Origin: Gluconobacter thailandicus F149-1 = NBRC 100600
GTDB lineage: Bacteria > Pseudomonadota > Alphaproteobacteria > Acetobacterales > Acetobacteraceae
Reading direction: 5' to 3'
Assembly: GCF_000964465.1 (NCBI RefSeq)
Contig: NZ_BANH01000015.1
Span: 1-64,000, forward strand
Length of the DNA stretch: 64,000 nucleotides
The position numbers and the translations under genes are program-made. Each line of letters starts with the position of its first letter. The stretch's first letter is position 1. Below, one piece after another: positions 43,941 through 52,294 of this stretch. The notes under the pieces are model-generated. The model saw nothing but the letters and a program-made list of their open reading frames with translations. It was not told the origin of the DNA and did not search any database.

Positions 43941-45506
43941 TCAGGCGCGTCTGTAAACGAGATCCCGGGCCAGCCAGCACCCGACCCGGACCGCATTCAC
44001 ACCTATTGCATCCCGCTCGAAAGCCAGCGTCCAGTCTCCCGGTGCGGTATGATCCAGAGCACGCGGGCAGGGCAGAACCCAGACGTCTTTCGCCAGTCGC
44101 TGAAGTGGCTCCATGCGGCCATTTCCGAGAATGCCTGAAAAACCGCCGTAAACCACGCCGTTGGTCAGTTCGATCGTGACTTCGGCCTCGTCCAGCTCTT
44201 CACAGCGATAGATCCCTTCAAGGGCATCAATGTCTTCACCCGGCGTCTCATCACAGGCCTTCAAAATACCGACCCGGTTTTCCCCTGGTCGCTCCATCCG
44301 AACTTCATCGCCCTGACGAACAAGCCGGACATTGGGTGTCTCCGCGCGTGATGGCGAAACACCTTCCAGCATCTCCGGAATCATCAGATAGCGAAGCTGT
44401 GCCCCCCCGGGAGTAGGTTCGATTCGGGCAGACAGTCCCGTCTCCTGCTCCAGATATGTGCCGTACAACTCAAGCGGCTGCTGGGTCGTGCGATCGGGTT
44501 CGTAAGGCACACCAAGGGCGGTGGCCAAAATCTGCGCAGCGGCTACCTGAGCGGGGGCCATGTGATTGAACATCACCACCACGGACAGTCGCTCGGAGGC
44601 TACATGCAGCCGGTGAGAGCGCCAGCCACGCAGGGCGCCTCCATGCATTGTCACGTCCTGCCCGAACATCGAGGTCCGTTGCAGCCCAAAGCCGTAGGGC
44701 GCAGACGTTCCGTCCAGAAAGGTCACAGGGGCCGTCAGGCGATTGTAAAGCGCGTCTGGATCATCGCGTGTCGCGTCAATGAAGCGCTCCCAGGCAATCA
44801 TGTCATCCAGCGAGGCGCCAAGTCCGGCATCGCCCGTCCACAGAACATTGTTGATTGCCGGTCGGAAGCCGCTCTCAACAGTGCCTTCATATCCAACCGT
44901 CCCGTCGGGCATGGCGCGGGTTTCGGCTGCCAGAATGGCGCGTTCCATCCCGGCTGGATTGAACACGGACGTCTGAAGAAGCTCTGCAAAGCTTCGACCC
45001 GTCCGGTCTTCCAGAATGTCGGACAAAAGGCGGAAATTCTGGTTCACATAGGAATAGGATGTGCCCGGCTGGAACTGGAGCGTGCGTGTTCCATCAATCA
45101 CACGCCGTGCTTCCCGGTCTCCGAACTCCCCTTCGATCGGCGCACCATGCAGCATCGCCACCGCCCAGTAATCCCGCAGGCCGGACTGGTTATGCGCCAG
45201 ATGCAGCGCTCCGGGAGCAGGCTCATCAAGCTGGGGCAGACGGTCATCGACGTCCCCATCCAGCTCTGTCGGATCCTGAAAAAGATCCAGCATCACCCCG
45301 CAGGTGAACTGCTTGGTGATGGAGCACATACGGAACAACGTAGATGGCGTGAACGGAAGCCGCCGCTCCGCATTGGCGTACCCCCATGTATGGCGGACGA
45401 GAACCTCGCCGTCCTTTACAACGGCAACAGCCCCGCCGGGACCGGGATAGCGGGCAGGAATGGCGGAGACGGCCGCCTCGAGACGGGCTGAAAAAGAGTC
45501 GCTCAT
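43941..45506 (-). CDS. dap: Beta-lactamase-family serine hydrolase, D-aminopeptidase type
   Basis: 521 residues, same length as the Ochrobactrum D-aminopeptidase. The penicillin-recognising enzyme triad is visible: nucleophile motif SITK, Tyr motif YVN, and third motif HGG. Two C-terminal antiparallel barrels follow (LEQETGLSARIEPTPGGAQLRYL... and EGIYRCEELDEAEVTIEL), as in DAP. Releases N-terminal D-residues such as D-Ala. No signal peptide, so cytoplasmic. Divergent from recX. Confidence 0.83.
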   Translation of the reverse strand: MSDSFSARLEAAVSAIPARYPGPGGAVAVVKDGEVLVRHTWGYANAERRLPFTPSTLFRMCSITKQFTCGVMLDLFQDPTELDGDVDDRLPQLDEPAPGALHLAHNQSGLRDYWAVAMLHGAPIEGEFGDREARRVIDGTRTLQFQPGTSYSYVNQNFRLLSDILEDRTGRSFAELLQTSVFNPAGMERAILAAETRAMPDGTVGYEGTVESGFRPAINNVLWTGDAGLGASLDDMIAWERFIDATRDDPDALYNRLTAPVTFLDGTSAPYGFGLQRTSMFGQDVTMHGGALRGWRSHRLHVASERLSVVVMFNHMAPAQVAAAQILATALGVPYEPDRTTQQPLELYGTYLEQETGLSARIEPTPGGAQLRYLMIPEMLEGVSPSRAETPNVRLVRQGDEVRMERPGENRVGILKACDETPGEDIDALEGIYRCEELDEAEVTIELTNGVVYGGFSGILGNGRMEPLQRLAKDVWVLPCPRALDHTAPGDWTLAFERDAIGVNAVRVGCWLARDLVYRRA

Positions 45507-45569
45507 GAGGCGATGATGGCCTCATCCGATCTTGCCGTAAATGCTTACTTGGCAGCATACTCCTTCTCT

Positions 45570-46178
45570 ATGGAGGACATACCAACCGCTCCCGATTTCA
45601 AGGCGTTGCGTGAAACGGCTCTGGCTCATCTGGCCCGTTTCGCCACAACCGAGCACGGCCTGCGACAGATGCTGGACCGCCGCCTGCGTCGGTGGGGCAC
45701 CCGTGCGGTGCGTGCCGGGATGCCGGAAGAAGATGTGGAAGCAACGATAGCGTCTTTGCGTCCCGCCGTGGATGACGTCGTCTCTGCCATGACGGAACTG
45801 GGTGCGGTTGATGATGCCGGGTTTGCCCGCTCCCGCGCCCTGAACCTGACGCGGACAGGCCGCTCCCGTCGCGCCGTCGCCGCCCATCTGGCAACAAAGG
45901 GCGTTGACCAGAGTGTCACGCAGGATGCCCTCAACGAATCGCTGGGCGAGAGGTCAGACGATACCGCCCGTGAGGCCGAACTGGCCGCAGCGCTCGTACT
46001 GGCCCGGAAGCGACGTGTAGGGCCTTTCTGCCGTCCTGATCGCCCTCAGGAAGACCCCATCCGTGTCATGGGTATCTTTGCCCGCAACGGGTTTTCCCGG
46101 GATGTTGTGGAAACTGCGCTCGACATGGACCCTGAAGAAGCTGAAGACCGCATCATCGCATTCAGGAGCCGCGCATGA
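45570..46178 (+). CDS. recX: Regulatory protein RecX
   Basis: 202 residues from the ATG at 45570; an in-frame ATG at 45513/45516 with a GAGG site is an alternative that almost touches the divergent gene. The three-helix RecX repeats are visible (TEHGLRQMLDRRLRRWG; MTELGAVDDAGFARSRALNLTRTGRSRRAVAAHLATKGVD; VMGIFARNGFSRDVVETALD). RecX modulates RecA filaments. recA is not adjacent. It overlaps the next gene by 4 bases. Confidence 0.82.
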   Translation: MEDIPTAPDFKALRETALAHLARFATTEHGLRQMLDRRLRRWGTRAVRAGMPEEDVEATIASLRPAVDDVVSAMTELGAVDDAGFARSRALNLTRTGRSRRAVAAHLATKGVDQSVTQDALNESLGERSDDTAREAELAAALVLARKRRVGPFCRPDRPQEDPIRVMGIFARNGFSRDVVETALDMDPEEAEDRIIAFRSRA

Positions 46179-46645
46179 AGAAACTGGCTCTCTGTCTCCT
46201 CCTGTCTCTTTCAGCCTGTGGGGGCAGCCGTGAGTTCAGTCGTGCCAGCTTCAATGGCCCGCTTCAGTGCGCGCCTTACGCACGGTCCCGGACTGGCCTT
46301 CAGCTGAGTGGTGCAGCTGCATCATGGTGGCGTCAGTCCGCCGGGCATTATGCCCGGAGTCATAGTCCCACGCCGGGCTCTGTTCTGGTGTTCCGCGCGA
46401 CCTCCCGGGTGCCAAGCGGGCACGTGTCTATTGTTCGGAAACAGATTTCTTCACGCACGATCCTTGTAGATCATGCTAACTGGGAGCCGGGGCGCATTGA
46501 TCGCAATGTCCCCGTCACGGATGTCTCACCCGGTCATGACTGGACTCTCGTCCGCGTCTGGTGGGCACCCATCCACGGCCTGGGACGCAGGGCCTATCCA
46601 GCCTACGGCTTCGTTTCGGCCTCCGGTCCGGATGATGCGTCCTGA
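46175..46645 (+). CDS. CHAP-domain lipoprotein, putative peptidoglycan amidase/endopeptidase
   Basis: 156 residues. Lipoprotein signal MKKLALCLLLSLSACGG, then a compact CHAP domain: nucleophile Cys in GPLQCAPYARSRTG, tryptophan pair GAAASWW, and the His in SGHVSIVRK, with a final strand VDHANWEPG. It would cleave peptide bonds in the cell wall at the outer-membrane face. The start overlaps the recX stop (ATGA), an unusual coupling. Confidence 0.75.
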   Translation: MKKLALCLLLSLSACGGSREFSRASFNGPLQCAPYARSRTGLQLSGAAASWWRQSAGHYARSHSPTPGSVLVFRATSRVPSGHVSIVRKQISSRTILVDHANWEPGRIDRNVPVTDVSPGHDWTLVRVWWAPIHGLGRRAYPAYGFVSASGPDDAS

Positions 46646-46716
46646 GCGAACGCTTGCACAAACGCCCAAGCCTTGCCACATGAAGGTGTAGCCTTGGCTT
46701 TTCGGAGTAATACATT

Positions 46717-46974
46717 ATGGGCAGCATGAGCCCCGTTCACTGGCTGATCCTGGCGGTCGTCCTGCTCGTCGTGTTTGGCGGCGGTGGGAAGATCAGCGGC
46801 CTGATGGGAGACTTCGCGAAGGGAATCAAATCCTTCAAGAAGAACATGGGCGAAGACGAGAACATGACGCCGCCTGAAAACACTCAGGCACCTGGTCATA
46901 TTTCGCCCCCCAACCAGTCGCCCGGCTACAGTCAGACGACCACCAACAGCGATACGCACCGTACGCAGGTCTGA
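46717..46974 (+). CDS. tatA: Sec-independent translocase protein TatA
   Basis: 85 residues. One N-terminal transmembrane helix ([14 protein letters not shown]), the [23 protein letters not shown] hinge and amphipathic helix, and a Pro/Asn-rich tail. It forms the Tat pore that exports folded proteins such as the twin-arginine small subunit at 37.9-38.7 kb. tatB and tatC are not here. Its stop overlaps mtnB by 1 base. Confidence 0.9.
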   Translation: MGSMSPVHWLILAVVLLVVFGGGGKISGLMGDFAKGIKSFKKNMGEDENMTPPENTQAPGHISPPNQSPGYSQTTTNSDTHRTQV

Positions 46975-47600
46975 TGTTGAACACGACGTCTGATACGGCA
47001 TGGACCGAGGCCTCCCGGCAGATAGTCCGGGCAGGCCAGCGGATGGATCAGCGTGGCTGGGTTCCGGCCACGGCTGGCAACCTGTCCGTGCGTCTGGATG
47101 ATGGCCGCATCGCCATCACGCGGTCAGGTGGCCACAAGGGCTTCCTGACGGAGCAGGATGTGATCCAGATCACCCCTGAGGGCGTGCCGCTCGATCCAGC
47201 CAATCGCGCCAGCGCCGAGACCCTGCTGCACACCCAGCTTTACGCGCATGATCCATCGATCGGGGCGGTGCTGCATGGTCATTCCGTGGCGGCGACCATC
47301 CTCTCCATGGATGAGCCAACAGACGCTATCAATTTGGCAGGCTATGAGGTTCTGAAGGTCTTCGAAGGCCAGACGACCCACGAGACCAGTCTTGATCTGC
47401 CCCTGTTTCACAACGATCAGGATATTGCCCGGCTTGCGACAGTTGTTGCTCCGAAGCTGCCGGATATGCGTCTGGGCTACCTGATCCGCGGGCACGGTGT
47501 TTACGTCTGGGGCAAGGATATGTTCACGGCTCTGGCCCGTCTTGAAGGCCTGGAGTTCCTGCTCGCCTGTCATCTCGCCCGTCTTCAGAAGGCACGCTGA
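46974..47600 (+). CDS. mtnB: Methylthioribulose-1-phosphate dehydratase
   Basis: 208 residues, class-II aldolase fold. The zinc ligands appear in VLHGHSV and LIRGHGVYVWG, with catalytic Glu in ASAETLLHTQLY. Dehydrates methylthioribulose-1-phosphate in the methionine salvage pathway. First of three adjacent salvage genes (mtnB-mtnD-mtnC). The start overlaps the tatA stop. Confidence 0.9.
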   Translation: MLNTTSDTAWTEASRQIVRAGQRMDQRGWVPATAGNLSVRLDDGRIAITRSGGHKGFLTEQDVIQITPEGVPLDPANRASAETLLHTQLYAHDPSIGAVLHGHSVAATILSMDEPTDAINLAGYEVLKVFEGQTTHETSLDLPLFHNDQDIARLATVVAPKLPDMRLGYLIRGHGVYVWGKDMFTALARLEGLEFLLACHLARLQKAR

Positions 47601-47603
47601 ACC

Positions 47604-48158
47604 ATGAGTAGACTGACTGTTTATCGGGACGACAGCCCCGACACGATTCTTCTCGATGTCACGTCCCCAGGGGAAATCGCGGAAACACTGCGCCCGCACA
47701 ACATCCGTTTCGAGCGCTGGTCAGCGCCCGTTACACCCGCAAAGGATGCGACGACGGATGAAGTGCTGGCCGCCTATCGCCCGTATCTTGATACTCTGAT
47801 GGGCGAGACGGGGGCAGGCAGCGCAGATGTGGTGCGTATCAACGCCTCCACACCCAATCTGCCGGAACTGCGCAAGAAGTTCCTCTCCGAACATACGCAT
47901 AGCGAAGATGAAGTCCGGTTCTTCGTGCATGGTCAGGGCGCGTTTGTCCTGCATATCCATGGCCGGATCTATTCTGTTCTGTGCACCGCCGGAGATCTGA
48001 TCTCCGTGCCAGAAGGTATTCCACACTGGTTCGATGCGGGCCCGTCGCCAGATGTGGTCGCCCTGCGTGTCTTCACCGACACGACCGGCTGGATTGCAAA
48101 ATATAGCGGGGACGATATCGCCGAACGTTTCCCCGCAAACGTTCCCACTGCCTCCTGA
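47604..48158 (+). CDS. mtnD: Acireductone dioxygenase
   Basis: 184-residue cupin. Metal ligands are the two His and the Glu in EHTHSEDEVRFF and the His in VPEGIPHWFDAG. With Fe2+ it gives the methionine precursor ketomethylthiobutyrate and formate; with Ni2+ the off-pathway reaction. It lies three bases after mtnB. Confidence 0.93.
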   Translation: MSRLTVYRDDSPDTILLDVTSPGEIAETLRPHNIRFERWSAPVTPAKDATTDEVLAAYRPYLDTLMGETGAGSADVVRINASTPNLPELRKKFLSEHTHSEDEVRFFVHGQGAFVLHIHGRIYSVLCTAGDLISVPEGIPHWFDAGPSPDVVALRVFTDTTGWIAKYSGDDIAERFPANVPTAS

Positions 48159-48167
48159 AAGCCCAAC

Positions 48168-48848
48168 ATGATTCGTCTTGTCCTGCTTGATATCGAAGGC
48201 ACAACCCTGCCGATCTCTTTCGTGCGGGACGTCATGTTCCCTTATGCCGCCAAGGCACTTCCGGCCCTGATCGAAGACCATACGAACCCACAGGTCGTTG
48301 GCGCACGGGCTGATATTGCGGTCTCCCATCCCGGCGAAGACCCCTTGAAGGTCTGTCAGGACTGGATGGCAAAGGACGAAAAGGCGGCTCCGCTCAAGAC
48401 CTTACAGGGCATCACATGGCGTCAGGGCTTTGAAGACGGCACGCTTCGGGCTGATCTTTACCAGGATGTCCCACCGGCCCTGAAGGCATGGTCCAAAGGT
48501 GGCCTGCGTTTGGCAGTCTATTCCTCAGGCTCCGTTCCGTCCCAGAAGCTTTTGTATGGCTATACCGAGCAGGGTGACCTGACGCCTCTGTTCGAGGGTT
48601 TTTTCGATCTGTCCACAGGAGGAAAGAAAGAGGCAGCGTCCTATACGAAAATCGCCAAGGCCTGCGCTCTGAAGCCGGAAGAAATTCTTTTCCTGTCCGA
48701 TATCGGTGCAGAGCTGGATGCCGCGAAAGAGGCCGGTCTCCACATCTGCCAGCTCGTGCGCCCGCAGGACAAGACAGTCCCGCATGAGGGTGTACCGCAG
48801 GCAGTTGACCTGAACGACGTCACCCAGAAGTTCAGCCTCCCCGCATGA
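48168..48848 (+). CDS. mtnC: Enolase-phosphatase E1 of methionine salvage
   Basis: 226 residues, HAD family. The nucleophile motif reads LLDIEGTTLPISFV (D-x-E-G-T-T), followed by VYSSGSVPSQKLL and the acidic motif FLSDIGAELDAAKEAG. Converts diketomethylthiopentyl-1-phosphate to the acireductone used by mtnD. It overlaps ribF by 4 bases. Confidence 0.92.
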   Translation: MIRLVLLDIEGTTLPISFVRDVMFPYAAKALPALIEDHTNPQVVGARADIAVSHPGEDPLKVCQDWMAKDEKAAPLKTLQGITWRQGFEDGTLRADLYQDVPPALKAWSKGGLRLAVYSSGSVPSQKLLYGYTEQGDLTPLFEGFFDLSTGGKKEAASYTKIAKACALKPEEILFLSDIGAELDAAKEAGLHICQLVRPQDKTVPHEGVPQAVDLNDVTQKFSLPA

Positions 48849-49768
48849 CTCTGCATACGGACTGGCGATCCATCCCAGAAAATGCACGTGGAACCGTCGC
48901 AGCCCTTGGGAACTTCGACGGTGTCCATCGTGGGCATGTGCATCTGCTGCATGCTCTCCGGGCAGCGCGACCGGATCATCCACTATCGGTGGTGACCTTT
49001 GATCCGCACCCAAGAGAACTGTTCCGCCCGCAGGACCCTCCCTGTCGCCTGATGCTCCCGGCTGTCCGGGCACAGGCTCTGGAGGAGCAGGGGGTTTCGC
49101 AGGTCTTCCAGATCCCGTTTGACGAAGACTTCTCGCATCTGAGTGCGGAAGCATTTGTCGAGGATGTTCTTATTCGGAGCTTCGGAGTGGTGCATGTTGC
49201 ATGCGGCGCAGACTTTGCCTTCGGTCATCGGCGTACGGGGAATACGGCAAGGCTTGAGACTCTACTTTCCCCTCACGGGGTGGGTCTGACAGTCGTGTCC
49301 CAATTGTCTGATGAAGGCGGACCAATTTCTTCCAGTCGAATCCGTCGTCTGCTGAAAGAAGGGTATCCAGAACGCGCTGCCGAGGAACTGGGCCGTCCAT
49401 GGTCTATTGTCGGCCCGGTGGTTCAGGGAGACCAGCGAGGGCGTCTTCTTGGCTTTCCGACAGCCAATATCCCGCTCGGTCAGCACCTTGAACCAGCGCG
49501 TGGCGTTTATGCTGTTCGTGTGACGCTTCCTGATGGACGCGTATTTCCAGGAGTGGCCAATCTGGGCCGTCGCCCAACAATCAATGACGGGCAGGAAAGC
49601 CGGCTCGAAGCCCATCTGTTTGATTTTTCAGAGAACCTTTACGGCAAGATTCTCAGCGTCGCTTTGATCGCTCTTCTTCGGGAAGAGAAGCGCTTCTCGG
49701 GCCTTGATGAACTTAAAGCCCAGATTGCGCAGGATGCTCAGCAGGCCCGGGATTTACTTGGAGCCTGA
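48845..49768 (+). CDS. ribF: Bifunctional riboflavin kinase / FAD synthetase
   Basis: 307 residues. The N-terminal nucleotidyltransferase has GNFDGVHRGH and VHVACGADFAFGHRRTGN with SSSRIR. The C-terminal kinase has GRLLGFPTANIPL and GVYAVRVTLPDG. Makes FMN and FAD, needed by the flavoproteins in this window (GMC subunit, Dld). In many relatives ribF stands just before ileS; here 2.5 kb of other genes intervene. Confidence 0.94.
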   Translation: MTLHTDWRSIPENARGTVAALGNFDGVHRGHVHLLHALRAARPDHPLSVVTFDPHPRELFRPQDPPCRLMLPAVRAQALEEQGVSQVFQIPFDEDFSHLSAEAFVEDVLIRSFGVVHVACGADFAFGHRRTGNTARLETLLSPHGVGLTVVSQLSDEGGPISSSRIRRLLKEGYPERAAEELGRPWSIVGPVVQGDQRGRLLGFPTANIPLGQHLEPARGVYAVRVTLPDGRVFPGVANLGRRPTINDGQESRLEAHLFDFSENLYGKILSVALIALLREEKRFSGLDELKAQIAQDAQQARDLLGA

Positions 49769-49786
49769 AGACGCTCTTGATCTTCG

Positions 49787-50230
49787 ATGTTCTTTAAAAG
49801 GCTGTCTCTCGGCAGAGACGCGGCCTTTTCCGCTCCTGCAAATCTCGTCAATCTTTCTGATGTGGGACACGCTCTGTACAAAAAAGGTGACGCAACAACC
49901 TTGAGTTCCCTGACGGCTGCAGATGTTGGCAAGCGTACCCAGAATGCCCCGAAGAACTCGGCAACCATCTGGTCGACTGACACAATTGCGCCTAACAAGC
50001 CCTGAATTGTCACATTTGGTGGCGGTCTGACATGGCGTGACGGTGTGTGGTTGAACGCTGCTAATACGGTCCGGGTGCTTGCAACGACGGGATGGGACGC
50101 TGTCATTTCCCGTAATTTCCGTAAGCACTGGCGTATCGCGATGAATGGCTACAATCTCGACAATCGCCTGAACTGCAGCAACCTGTTCTCGGACCGCGCC
50201 ACACAGTTATTGGCCGCTCGTTCCTTGTAA
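49787..50230 (+). pseudogene. Fragment of a TonB-dependent receptor with an in-frame stop
   Basis: One continuous frame of about 148 codons broken by TGA at 50003-50005. The part before the stop contains KRTQNAPKNSATIWSTD. The part after contains FGGGLTWRDGVWLNAANTVRV, WDAVISRNFRKHWRIAMNGYNL and ends QLLAARSL. These are the last beta-strands of a siderophore-type outer-membrane receptor. The plug and most of the barrel (several hundred residues) are missing, as is the aromatic C-terminal residue. A non-functional remnant. Confidence 0.75.
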
Positions 50231-50268
50231 ATATCTCAGCAAACTACCGAAGCGTCAGTCAGGCTGGC

Positions 50269-51045
50269 TCACATCGGCCTGACATTCACATTTTCAGGGA
50301 TCGAAATGCCCAGGTCCCTGAGCCGTATCTGAACATGCTCTTCCAGAGCCTGATCGCGCTTTTTACCCAATAGAGCGAGCTTCTGGCTCATTGCCAGCAG
50401 GATGTCAGACGTCGCATCCACGACGGCCTTGCGCCACCAGCCCAAAGCATCCTCGACTTGACCGGCATCTGCCAATGCCGTCGCAAAGTTATGCTGCCCG
50501 CGATAATCGCCGCCTTCGGCAGATTGACGATACCAGTCCAGAGCCGCTGCCCGATCCTGCGGCACCACCCACCCTTCCTCTAGAAATCGCGCATACAGAT
50601 TCATGGATTTTGCATGGCCGTTCTGTGCGGCGGTTCGGAACAGAGTGAGTGCTTTGGGTAAATTCTGAGGCTGGCCGATCCCGCGCATGGTCAGAATCCC
50701 CAGATTGTATCGCCCCCATTCATCCCCGGCTTTCGCTGCTTCCTCATAACAGCGTGCGGCTTCCGTCAGGTCCTTATCGCATCCCCATCCGAACTGGAAG
50801 CACCGGCCCCGCATGTTATGGCCCGGCCCAAAACCCGCTCTCGCCGCAATGGTGAACCATTCCAGCGCGGACACCGGGTCTTTTGGAACATAAATGCTGT
50901 TCAGCAGCACCTGTCCCCACTGAACGATTTCCAGATGATGCCCCTTCAGGGCTTTCTGCCGAATTTCTTCAATATTCTGTGGTAGGGATGAGGGGTCAGA
51001 AGGTGTTTTCCGGGATGAAAAGACTTTTCTGAAAACACGCTTCAT
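50269..51045 (-). CDS. Sel1-repeat protein
   Basis: 258 residues with about four to five Sel1-like repeats (DPVSALEWFTIAARAGFGPGHNMRGRCFQFGWG; DLTEAARCYEEAAKAGDEWGRYNLGILTMRG; NLPKALTLFRTAAQNGHAKSMNLYARFLEEG; DRAAALDWYRQSAEGGDYRGQHNFATALADAG). No signal peptide; a cytoplasmic protein-interaction scaffold is likely. In other proteobacteria Sel1 proteins accompany siderophore receptors of the Piu type, and a receptor remnant lies next door, but the two converge here. Confidence 0.8.
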   Translation of the reverse strand: MKRVFRKVFSSRKTPSDPSSLPQNIEEIRQKALKGHHLEIVQWGQVLLNSIYVPKDPVSALEWFTIAARAGFGPGHNMRGRCFQFGWGCDKDLTEAARCYEEAAKAGDEWGRYNLGILTMRGIGQPQNLPKALTLFRTAAQNGHAKSMNLYARFLEEGWVVPQDRAAALDWYRQSAEGGDYRGQHNFATALADAGQVEDALGWWRKAVVDATSDILLAMSQKLALLGKKRDQALEEHVQIRLRDLGISIPENVNVRPM

Positions 51046-51132
51046 TTCAAACTCATTCCTACCATCTGGGGCAGAAGATACTGCGCTTTCAGTGTATCTC
51101 CTGCGCCCTGTCTGGCAAAGTCGGCAGCGCGT

Positions 51133-52098
51133 TCAAAGGGCGCTGGAACTGGTTGCGGCTGGAACGATCTGCTGGATGTCGAAACCATCCTGTTTCAGCA
51201 GAGCCGGAAGCCCTTTGGGGCCGGCCATATGCAAAGAGCCCACCGCAACGAACAGGGACTTCCCGGACTCGTGCAGGGAGAGGATTTTCTGTGCCATCTC
51301 GACATTGCGGTCATCCAGAAGGCGCTTGGTCTGCTGGCGTTCCTTTGCGGTGCGAAGGCATTTGCACCATGCGTCATAATGCTGAAGCTGGGACACATCA
51401 CTGCGACCCCACATCTCGACAAGCCGCTTTTCATCCGTTCTGGCCTCGCCGGAAGAGACGTCCTTGATGACCCCGTCAATGAATGTGTCTTCATCCCCCT
51501 GATCGGTGGAGATGATCAGATCACGCTGGGTCTGAGCATCCTCAAGCGGGATCAGCTCCTTTTTCATACCAGCTGCGATGCCCTGAATGACCAGATCAGC
51601 GGCGTAATCCGGATAATACCCGTCAACACGCCCGACTGCCGTACTCAAGCCCGCAGCTTCCAGCCCGACCGCCGTTTTTGAAAAATTGTTGACCGGCAGA
51701 CAGAGCCCTGCCGCAAGGTCATCCAGTTTTCTTTTGCGTCCAGACTGGACCAGATGCTGCATGCGGTCCGGGTCTTCAGGCTTGCGAAGCGTGGCGAGTG
51801 TTGCGGGGTCCTGAAGGTTCAGTTCCAGCGCGACGAGATCGCTTTTCATCATGGCTGTGCGGATATGGGGGCCAGGCAGCATCCATTCCTGCCGGGAAGC
51901 GTGAATGGTTCCATACAGCCAAGAGGAATGCCCGTCTTTCGTAATTTTCCAGAGAAAACCCCGGTCCTGTGCTGCCATGAGCAGGTGAAACAGTTCGGAT
52001 TTCGGTGGAACGGAAGCTGGAGGCGGGCAACGAGGCGTCTGCGCCACTGCCAGTGCGGGAGCCATACTCAGAAACGCGGCCAGCCAAAGTCTTTTCAT
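51133..52098 (-). CDS. TraB/GumN-family protein
   Basis: 321 residues from the ATG at 52098, beginning with a signal peptide (MKRLWLAAFLSMAPALAVAQ). TraB/PrgY/GumN motifs are visible: SSWLYGTIHASRQEW, the central DGYYPDYAADLV, RNVEMAQKILS and VGSLHMAGPKGLPALL. The conserved Gly-x-x-His pairs suggest a metal site, and members may be peptidases. Exported to the periplasm. Confidence 0.8.
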   Translation of the reverse strand: MKRLWLAAFLSMAPALAVAQTPRCPPPASVPPKSELFHLLMAAQDRGFLWKITKDGHSSWLYGTIHASRQEWMLPGPHIRTAMMKSDLVALELNLQDPATLATLRKPEDPDRMQHLVQSGRKRKLDDLAAGLCLPVNNFSKTAVGLEAAGLSTAVGRVDGYYPDYAADLVIQGIAAGMKKELIPLEDAQTQRDLIISTDQGDEDTFIDGVIKDVSSGEARTDEKRLVEMWGRSDVSQLQHYDAWCKCLRTAKERQQTKRLLDDRNVEMAQKILSLHESGKSLFVAVGSLHMAGPKGLPALLKQDGFDIQQIVPAATSSSAL

Positions 52099-52294
52099 TA
52101 CTATGCGTCCGGATAAAATCATGTCCCGTCAGCACATCATGTCTGCGGTGGAGAGACAATCCACAAGGGCGTCTTTCCTATCAAAGACATGGTTTTCCCT
52201 CAGGAGACTTGCCTGAGAAGACTTGACCGCATCCCCGCCCAATCTCCATATGGTCCCCCTTATTTTGTGTGAATGACCAAAGTTGGCCCGTCCC

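Noticed and set aside
46700-46725. dif-like sequence TTCGGAGTAATACATTATG near the tatA start
   Set aside because: The spacing is one base short and the XerD-side arm (TTATGTTAAAT type) is absent; it overlaps the tatA start, so resemblance is probably chance.
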